A stretch of DNA of 48,594 bases from Chara braunii (Eukaryota; Streptophyta; Charophyceae; Charales; Characeae), in NCBI GenBank assembly GCA_003427395.1, contig BFEA01000626.1:606152-654745 (forward strand), in the 5' to 3' direction. A program made the translations under genes and the position numbers. The notes below the pieces were generated by a model that did not search any database, was not told the origin of the DNA, and was given only the letters and a program-made list of their open reading frames with translations. Positions 41,735-48,594 of this stretch are shown here, one piece after another (the stretch's first letter is position 1; each line of letters starts with the position of its first letter).

Positions 41735-42620
41735 TAGAAGTGGGTGTTCCTCCAAGGGGTTGCGTCTATCGTATGGGGCAAGGCGAGTTAGAGGAGCTGA
41801 TAAGACACACTGCTGATATGATTGATTATGAATGGATTAGACCTAGTTAGTTTGAGTTCGGTGCACCTGTCCTGTTTGTGTCCAAGAAAGGAGGCAAACT
41901 CCGAATGTGCATCAGCTATCGTAGCCTAAACCGTATCACTAGAAATAACACTCATCCCTTGCCACACATAAATGATTTTCTGGATGTTGCAAGTGGGTGC
42001 GAGGACTTCTCCAAGATAGACCTCAGTTTGACTACCACTAGAATTGAAGTTGATTCCACAGAACAACACAAAACTGCATTCAAGATGCCCGATGGGTTGT
42101 ACAAGTTTATCATTATGCACTTTGGTCTCACAAATGCACCAGCCACATTTCAGTGCCTACAAGGTCCTCTGCCATCAGCTCAACACGTCTGTTGCCATTG
42201 ACCTCGATGACATCTCGATTTTTAGCAAGTCCATGGAAGAGCACGTCAAGCACCTGAGGAAGTTTTGCAGATCCTCAAGGAGGAAGAGTTGCATCCCAGC
42301 TTAAAGAAATTTGAGTTTGGAAGGGACAACGTCACCTATCTTGGGCACCGATTGTTCGCCAGCGACCCTGAGCCTGAGGCATCCAAGGTTAAGGTCATAC
42401 AAAAGTGGCCTCAACCCGCAAATGTACACGAACTCTGTTCCTTTATTGGTTTGGCTTCATATTACCGAAAGTTTGTACCCAATTTTTTTGTCATTGCTCA
42501 CCCACTATCGAGACTACTGCAACTGGCCTCAACCCGCAAATATACACAAATATACGAAAGTTTGTACCTGAACTGCGTTCCTTTCTTGGTTTGGCTTCAA
42601 AACATGCAAGAATGTTACGT
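41735..42620 (+). pseudogene. pol: Ty3/gypsy reverse transcriptase, frameshifted (copy 2)
   Basis: Conserved blocks appear in order: VSKKGGKLRMCISYRSLNRI, CEDFSKIDLSL, HFGLTNAPATFQ, then after a frameshift near 42165 IDLDDISIFSKSMEEHVKHL (the YxDD box with D-L-D-D), and after another near 42260 LHPSLKKFEFGRDNVTYLGH and FIGLASYYRKFVPNF. A stop lies at about 41850. The segment with TGGCCTCAACCCGCAAAT occurs twice (42411 and 42526), a partial duplication of about 115 bp at the hinge to RNase H. The enzyme copies element RNA into DNA; this copy is dead. Confidence 0.75.
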
Positions 42621-43080
42621 ATGTGTGGTGTGAGAAGTGTGAAACTCCGTTCCAAGCTTTGCAGGAAGTTTTGGTAAGACATCCTGTGCTCCGCATTGCA
42701 GATCTCAACCTCACATTCATAGTCACTACGGATGTGAGCCGGTACGTGATTGGTGAAGTGTTGCAACAAGATGATGGAGATGGCTTGCGTCTGCTCAAAT
42801 TTTACAGCAAACGCATGCCCAGCCACAAGGTATCTATCTCCACATACATGTGCGAGCTCTATGCCTTGCGAGAGGCACTAGTGCATTGGAAACACTACCT
42901 GTTGGGTCACCACTTCAAGGTCTACTCAGATCATCAGACCTTGCAGTGGATCAAATTGCAAACTAATCTCTCGCCGACGCTGACCTGCTAGCTGCATGAT
43001 ATTGATTTGTATAATTTTGAATTGAAACAATAGAAAGATTGTTATAGTCGTGTCGCTGATGCTTTGTCTCGTCATCCTGA
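42621..43080 (+). pseudogene. pol: Ty3/gypsy RNase H domain (copy 2)
   Basis: The frame 42623-42991 has TTDVSRYVIGEVLQQDDGDG, LKFYSKRMPSHKVSISTYM, CELYALREALVHWKHYLLG and FKVYSDHQTLQWIKLQTN. The acidic residues of TDVS, CELYAL and SDHQ correspond to the usual D-E-D set. After 42991 two stops interrupt, but HDIDLYNFEL and SRVADALSRHPE follow in frame, the usual end of this domain. It degrades the RNA of the RNA-DNA hybrid. Confidence 0.75.
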
Positions 43081-43733
43081 GTTTTTGACTTGGCTTGTGA
43101 GCTCTTATGACCTTCGAAGGAAACTGAAAAACATCTGGTGGAGCACGCTGCCAAGGATCCGGACGACAGTCCCATCCTTGAGGAGATCAAGGTTGACCCT
43201 AGCAGTCAGCCAGATTTTCACGAGTGCGAGGGTCTTGTATTCCAACACTATGGGAAGTTTGATCGTTTGTGTGTATTCAACCATGAGCCTCTCCGAACTC
43301 ATTTATTGGATTTGGCATATGCTCATAATGGACACTTCGACTTTGAAAAGACTTATGGAAGTCTTTTGCAGCAGTTTGATTGGTCGGGAATGAAGGGATC
43401 TGCTTAGAAGTTGTTGTTGAATGTCAAGTTTGTCAAAGAACCAAGGTACAAAGGCATAAGCCTTATGGCCTGCTAAAACCCCTCCCCATTCCTGATGCAC
43501 CCTGTGATTCCGTTTCAATTGACATCACGGATATGGGAAACATAAGCGAGGGCGGGCATTCACAAGTCATGGTCATCCTAGATCGTTTCTCCAAATTTCT
43601 GCACTTGATTCGTTTACCACCCCATGCATTGATTGAACTCGTGATTGAAGAATTTCATCAACAATACATTCTGCAATATGGTCCCCCGAAAACTCTCGTG
43701 AGTGATCGGGACACCAGGTTCATTAGTGCAGAT
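43081..43733 (+). pseudogene. pol: Ty3/gypsy integrase, 5' part (copy 2)
   Basis: The zinc-binding region shows RTHLLDLAYAHNGHFDFEKT and, one frame over, CQVCQRTKVQRHKPYGLL. The core has CDSVSIDITDM and VSDRDTRFIS, giving the two aspartates of the DDE triad. The frame is cut at 43733 by a hAT-type insertion, and the third catalytic residue lies beyond it. Integrase inserts the element DNA into the genome. Confidence 0.8.
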
Positions 43734-45958
43734 CATACTTGCAACCCAATACTATGGAAAAAAAAGGAAAGGACAATACCGAAACGAGGAGGAGAGATGG
43801 AGGAAGAGGAGGGGGAGGAGGTGAGTTCGAGGGAGAGTAGGAGGGCTGGTGAAGACTCACCTTCGAGGAGGGTTGAAGTCGGCGATGGTCGCTCCAGAGC
43901 TCAGCCTCGATGATGATGCAAATGCAGGGGGAGGTTGGCGCTCCTCGTAGTGGGGGACTGACGGTGCTGCTTCCCAGAGTGGACTGGAGGCGGCCGCAAC
44001 AACGAGTAAACGGCCCGCCGAAACCCTGCCAGTATCTACCTGTGAAAACTATGAAAAAGGTACCCCCCCACCCAAAATGAAATTCGAAATCGTTTCAGGC
44101 CGCGCTTGAGCGCAGCCCGCTAAAAAACAAATTAGGCCCCAAATCCATTTTTGCTGGGGGGCCGGCCTAGGGATGAATTGACATAAAACACAATTCCGGA
44201 CAGTCAAGCTCCAAGGCATTGACAGACCTTTCAGTGAAAGCAACTTACAACATGCTCAGAACTAAACGGTGCCTGAGAGACGTAGTGATCGACACCAAGG
44301 GCAGGCCTGCCAAAATTACGTCCCTGCATTGGCAAATCCTACATCGGTGTCTACCAACAAATGCTTGGTTGATCGATCACTCGCACTTGGAACGATAGGG
44401 TCGTGCCCTTCCTTGGTGCCCGCGATGCTTGCCGGGCTTTCCAGTAAGGAAGAGAGCTGAAACAATTAAACACATCTTTCTGCAATGCCCAACAACAGTC
44501 CTTACCTGGAGATGGTAGGATAGGATATGGCAGCAAATAGTTCCGGACCATCAGTGGCCGTGGGAGTGGCGAGCCATCCTCATGGGCCACTACCCGCCTC
44601 TCCATGGGGACGTTTTTGCCTGGAACATGTTCCAGCTGGGCCGAAGAACGGTCCTATGGGTTCTATGGTGGCAACGTTGTGCGTTAGTTTTAGACCATGT
44701 TCGTGTGGAAGGAGAGGAGAGGATGGAACAATTTAAACAGCACATTCAACTCGAACTTATGAACAAATGGAATTCAGTCAAACTCGCGCTAGATACCCTC
44801 CATAGGCCAAAGGACATCGCAAAGAGGCTAGTGCAGTTCTCTAAGGAATGGCTGGGAGGGGATCGAGAGGGGTGGATAGCAGAGGTATGTTGGTCAGGGG
44901 ACTGGAATGCAAGTGAGGAAGGGGAGGAGGGACAAGGAAGGGGGGCAGTGCCACGGGACTATAGATTAAGATTTAAAGATTGGATGTCTATTGCCCCTAA
45001 TGTCCCCCTTGCGACCAGCAGAGGATTTTCCGGATCCGTTCCCTCCCCACCCACAGCCCCTGGAAATCCGAATATTGTAACTCCCAGTCGTAGTCGGTAT
45101 GATGGCATAACAAGGATCTGAAATCGAGTGACAGCAGCACCACTCCCTCAAGCTGGCAGATTTGTGAAATTCCACTTACATCCTTAGGAAGGGGCATTAG
45201 GCAAGGGCTACGTCCACAGGATAAGGCAGTCTGGGGGAGAAAAGAGAAGGGAGACTGGTGCCCCCCATTGGCCCCATGGCGTCTACAGGCTTAGGATAGC
45301 AGGGTTAAGAAAGAAGGATAGATAGGGTGGGTGGAACCTTCCACAACCTGCTCAGTTAATCCTCTGGAATCTAGAGCAATCAATGCTGGTAGGTCCTTTC
45401 AAGGACAAGGGGAGGGAGGAACTAAAAAAAGAGGCGGAAAGTTGGGGCCTGGGGTAAGGGCGAAGAGGTTCTCTCCCTTTTCTCAAAAACCTGCACAGTT
45501 AATCCTTTGGACACCCAGAGTAATCAATGCTGGTAGGTCCCTCAGTCAAACTACTCTTTACTTTTCTCAAAACCTGCACAGTTAATCCTCTGGATACCAG
45601 AGTAATCAATGCTGGCAGGTCCCTCATTCAAACTTCTCTTATACTTTCCTCTTTCACTCGGTATACATGTTGCATATGGGACGCTGGACCCGTTTTCCAG
45701 CAGGTGACGCTCCCCACCAATAGATGGAGCCTCCTCCCGGGTGCTAGTGGTGTCTACTCTTATCAGCACCACTAACACTGCAGGGGGTGTGTTTCAAAAA
45801 AAAAAAAAAAAAGGGATGAATTGACATCCGAGCTTTTTTTTTTTTTTTAGTTTTGGCCTGGGCCTTCGTGCGCCGCGCAGGTCATGCACCGCACCGTTGG
45901 GGTGCGCTTGAGCGCCAACGGTTCACAAATCAAAGGACAATGTGCGCTTGCATGTATG
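43734..45958. mobile_element. Non-autonomous hAT-type element inserted in gypsy integrase
   Basis: The insertion is flanked by the 8 bp duplication GTGCAGAT (43726-43733 and 45959-45966). Its ends are CATACTTGCAA and, inverted, CATACATGCAA (10 of 11 match). An 8 bp duplication and short terminal repeats starting with CA are the mark of hAT elements. Removing the insert and one duplication leaves the integrase frame continuous. No transposase is present. The element is about 600 bp without the LINE at 44185-45811. GCGCTTGAGCGC-type words occur near both ends (44101 and 45904). Confidence 0.8.
44185..45811 (+). mobile_element. 5'-truncated LINE (non-LTR retrotransposon) inserted in the hAT element
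   Basis: The insertion is flanked by the 16 bp duplication AGGGATGAATTGACAT (44169-44184 and 45812-45827; the first base is shared with the tail) and ends in about 16 A. Inside, LHWQILHRCLPTNAWLID, then CPRC (44417-44428) and KHIFLQC (44468-44488), form the zinc-binding domain found after LINE reverse transcriptases. The frame is broken by shifts near 44395. The long frame 44582-45121 (MGHYPPLHGDVFAWNMFQLG) is the C-terminal part. The 3' untranslated region holds three copies of CCTG(C/T)(A/T)CAGTTAATCCT at 45347, 45490 and 45573. Confidence 0.85.
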
Positions 45959-45966
45959 GTGCAGAT

Positions 45967-46560
45967 TGGAAAGATTTCACCTCTCAGATCTACGACATCA
46001 CACTAAAGAAGACTTTTGGTCGACACCCTGAGGCCAATGGGTTGGCTGAGGAAATCAACTAGACTGTCATTCAACTTCTTTGTGCCCTAATTATTTCCGA
46101 TCAGCACACGTGGGACAAGGAACTACACAAAGTGAAAGGGTTGTTCCTTGATCGGTCACCTGGTCTGACGCCTGACGTGCCTGGTTACAATGCCAACAAG
46201 AACGCACAGTTGCTCAAAGCTGCTGCTGCAGCGATGAACAAGTGCCAGCATGCCACCAACGGTGGTCATGAAATAGACAAAAGTGTTTTCACATGCAGGA
46301 AAAGGGAGGCAAAGACAGTACATAGTTCACTTTTTATATCACCTGTTGGATGAGTTCTACTAGAACGACCGAAAAGAGCTGTTAAAGAATGCTCCCCGTG
46401 TCGTTAAGGCTTACAAACGACAGATAGCCGATCGACAGACTGCTAAGTTTTTTGCAACACTTACTCCTTATGGTCATACCACAACTTTCTTTCTGATCTA
46501 CGCTTATGACACATTTTGCAAGGACTCTAGACGAGTTACTCACTTGAAGGGACCTTGCTC
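45967..46560 (+). pseudogene. pol: Ty3/gypsy integrase, 3' part (copy 2)
   Basis: After the hAT element the core resumes with KDFTSQIYDITLKKTFGRHP and EANGLAEEIN, which contains the third acidic residue. A TAG follows at about 46060, then CALIISDQHTWDKELHK and LFLDRSPGLTPDVPG. The C-terminal part is frameshifted (KNAPRVVKAYKRQIADRQTA near 46390-46445). The coding region ends before a purine-rich tract. Confidence 0.7.
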
Positions 46561-46563
46561 TTT

Positions 46564-46573
46564 AGAGGGGGGT
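46564..46573 (+). promoter_or_regulatory. Polypurine tract of gypsy copy 2
   Basis: AGAGGGGGG lies directly after the pol region and before a TGTTGCATACTG that may begin the 3' LTR at 46577. This is where plus-strand DNA synthesis starts in LTR elements. Confidence 0.5.
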
Positions 46574-46576
46574 AGT

Positions 46577-47014
46577 TGTTGCATACTGTAAAGTGCAAAC
46601 CAGAACAAGAACCGGCCTTTCAATACAAAGTACAAGATAACACAGCGGAAGACTTAGATACCAGTGATCCGAACAATCAATGTTGTAATGCAGCCCTGAA
46701 CATACATCATCATCGTCGTTTCATAGTGTGGATGGGTCTGGCGCTTCACACACGACAACAGCGCCAGCCCAGAACATACACATACGAGGAGGAAGGGGAT
46801 AGACGAAGAGGAGGGGGAAGATGGGAATGTCGTCAACACCAAGTCTTCTGCACAAGCCCAAATAGTCCCTCGTCGAAATGTCTGAATCCCAAATGTCAAG
46901 TCTGGATCCAATGTCGTCAAGTCTCAAGTCACAACTCTGTCTCTCTCTGTCGTAGTCTGAGAAGTCAGGTGGCGAGAGGGTGAGAAGAGAAGGTGGACTT
47001 AGAAGAGGAAGAAG

Positions 47015-47051
<37 letters not shown>

Positions 47052-47120
47052 CCAGTACTAACCTGTGAAGTCGGCGCCTTGATGCAGGTACCACGAAGAT
47101 GGAGCTGGAGCGATGGCGCC
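46577..47120 (+). mobile_element. Probable 3' LTR of gypsy copy 2 (right end uncertain)
   Basis: It starts TGTTGCAT after the purine tract. It contains repeated CAAGTC and AATGTC words (46860-46930) and a CT microsatellite (47020-47044). A CA end is plausible near 47107-47126 but no second LTR is available to fix it. Confidence 0.4.
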
Positions 47121-47165
47121 ACAGGTAAGTAACACTGGCCTCCGCCAGTCTCTCTCCCACTCTAC

Positions 47166-47428
47166 NATNTACNACCTACCAGCGCCCANCGCTGAAGACT
47201 ACANCTACAGCTATGGCGCCCAGCGCCGAAGACTACAGCTAGCGCTATCACTACTGCCTAGCGCTGAAGACTACTGCAGCGCTCCTCCTGAGTGCTGCGG
47301 CCGATATCCTGAAGACTACCTCGTGCCTACTGAACTACCTACCCGTGAAGTGCATGGGAACTTCCTATGTACTACGGGTGTGCCTCCTGAGCCTGCTGAA
47401 GGGAGGCAGGGGCTGCAGCNGCAGCTCN
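47166..47428. other. Region with seven ambiguous bases and a short repeat
   Basis: N occurs at 47166, 47169, 47173, 47189, 47204, 47420 and 47428. AGCGC(C/T)GAAGACTAC is repeated imperfectly (about 47190, 47222, 47261 and 47306). The ambiguity is probably caused by collapsed near-identical copies. Confidence 0.8.
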
Positions 47429-47514
47429 TGCTCAACTCGTGAGGAACAGGCTATTTCTGGCCTGTTCCGCATCCCTGTTTACGTGCCTGAGTCTTAGGGG
47501 CAGGTCGAAACAAT

Positions 47515-47724
47515 GAGGGCCTGAAAATGGCCCTCCGTTTCAAGCTGAAAACTCTGGGTCTGAAAAGACCCAGAAATAGGCTGAAACGGCGTAGGGCCTG
47601 CAGACCCTCATTTCAGCATCCAGGCTGAAACGAACGGGGCTTGTAAGCCCTAAGGTTTAGGCTTTTAGGCTGAATGTTCGGGACGGGCCCTGCAGGGCCC
47701 GTGTGGCTACGCAGAATGCCACAC
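47515..47724. other. Hairpin array with CTGAAA spacers
   Basis: Perfect stems are GAGGGCC/GGCCCTC (47515-47535), TCTGGGTC/GACCCAGA (47553-47574), GGGCTT/AAGCCC (47637-47650), a palindrome ACGGGCCCTG/CAGGGCCCGT (47683-47702), and GTGTGGC/GCCACAC (47701-47724). A 16 bp near-palindrome AGGGCCTGCAGACCCT lies at about 47593-47608. The first two loops are TGAAAAT and TGAAAA, and GCTGAAAC-type words (47544, 47580, 47623, 47669) separate the hairpins. Confidence 0.7.
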
Positions 47725-47938
47725 CCCCCCCCTCCTTGAAGAACCGAGCTTACCTGCGAGGGCGAAGCTGTCTGTCTGAGGGAGGGACCACAGTCCGGGT
47801 GGGAGGGGCTGGTCGTGAAGCTTCCTGAGCTAACCTCCGCTTTTCATAATGCGCTTAGATCAGCGGTGGGGATGCTTTCAAATCTGCGCCTGAAATCCAC
47901 CGAGTGTCGTCGCGATCGGATGCTTTGAATGTGACTTT
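47725..47938. other. Spacer before the minus-strand gypsy fragment
   Basis: No gene or clear repeat is seen. Confidence 0.4.
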
Positions 47939-48594
47939 CTACTGCCGCGGCTTGCTGCCGTACTTGCGATCGGAGATGACGCGGTCAACTTCCTGATGGC
48001 AATCCATAGAAGGAGGGTCCTGAGATCGTCGGTCCGGAAAGTCGTCGCTCTTGGCTGGCGTGTATGTTGCCAGCTTCGAGGCATGGAAGATCGGATGGAC
48101 TGTCAGATACTCTAGAATGTTGATCACAAATGAAGGGCCATCGGGCTCATCGCCCGTGACTGCTGTCACGGACCAAGGTCCAAACCACTTGGGAAGCAGT
48201 TTGTGTGAAACATCCTGTTCCAGTGCAAACTCTTCCGCGGAGACCCAAACCAGATCATCGGCGCGGATGGGACATGGTACGCGACGCCTGTTGGCTTGCT
48301 GATGCATGCGGACTTGAGCCTTTTGCATATTTGCGCGGGCTTGAGTCAGCAATTCGAGTCAGCAATTCGAGTCAGCAATTCCCTGTACTTCCGGACGGAA
48401 GCGGGAGAGCAGGCAGCGTCAATGTCGGCTGGTCGAGGGAGGAGAAGGTCGACGAAGATCCGGCCTTTCCGTCCACCGTGGTGCAACTCGAATGGAGTCA
48501 CGCCGATCGCCGGATGCACCGAAGTGTTGTAGGCGAACTCGATGTCGGGGAGGTGGTCAACCCAATCTTTCTGGTCCGGACGGATGAGCGTACG
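47939..48594 (-). pseudogene. pol: Ty3/gypsy integrase C-terminus (third gypsy element)
   Basis: Read from the right edge, the minus strand gives DHLPDIEFAYNTSVHPAIGV, TPFELHHGGRKGRIF and PASVRKYRELLT, then after a short expansion QARANMQKAQVRMHQQANRR, LLPKWFGPWSVTAV and FVINILEYLTVHPIFHASKL. This is the end of the integrase core and the SH3-like C-terminal domain of plant gypsy elements. A 13 bp unit, GAGTCAGCAATTC, is present three times (48343-48381) where one is expected. The 26 added bases shift the frame. The element enters from outside the window and differs from copies 1 and 2. Confidence 0.8.
48343..48381. repeat. 13 bp triplication inside integrase
   Basis: GAGTCAGCAATTC occurs three times in a row without change. 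It lies in the gypsy frame and breaks it. Confidence 0.9.

Overview
This is repeat-dense nuclear DNA of a plant-type eukaryote. I found no intact host gene, no rRNA and no functional tRNA. Three signs point to the streptophyte lineage (land plants or charophyte algae): an LTR with a primer-binding site close to the plant initiator-Met type (17767-17780, minus strand); decayed Ty3/gypsy, LINE, hAT and Tc1/mariner-type elements; and a nuclear copy of mitochondrial rps19-rps3 in which rps3 similarity stops at nucleotide 74, the site of the plant-type group II intron (30964-31203). Seven ambiguous bases (47166-47428) show a draft assembly. A charophyte such as Chara would fit, but that is inference.

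The left 30 kb is built from diverged copies of one large repeat family, called units A to D here. Unit A (1-4853, cut by the window start), unit B (about 4854-10745) and unit C (about 10746-17182) lie head to tail, and each ends with the same 430-470 bp box. Unit D (about 30090-21999) is inverted and is homologous to C over most of its length. Modules recur within units: a head module, arrays of short hairpins, a TATA box, a tandem array carrying a GCTGCCGAAATTT-like motif, and the terminal box. Unit A alone carries two broken reading frames (2576-3640). Between C and D lie a minus-strand LTR with its primer site (17767-18275) and a decayed gypsy gag-protease fragment (about 18690-20860). Unit D holds a 599 bp Tc1/mariner-type MITE (24645-25243) whose empty site survives in unit C.

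From 30.4 kb rightward come simple repeats, the mitochondrial insert (30964-31203), a gypsy gag tail (31650-32108), and about 8.8 kb of mixed sequence with hairpins and two unrecognised minus-strand frames (33732-34280, 34639-34899). A decayed gypsy pol follows (40920-46560). Its integrase is split by a hAT-type element (43734-45958, 8 bp target duplication), which is itself interrupted by a 5'-truncated LINE (44185-45811, poly-A tail, 16 bp target duplication). The right end has another hairpin array (47515-47724) and a minus-strand gypsy integrase C-terminus (47939-48594).

The most unusual signal is the recurring hairpin-array module: many short inverted repeats in which the loop is conserved from hairpin to hairpin while the stem differs each time and stays self-complementary. 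The terminal boxes of the four units show the same behaviour in one stem, whose sequence differs between copies but whose pairing is largely kept.
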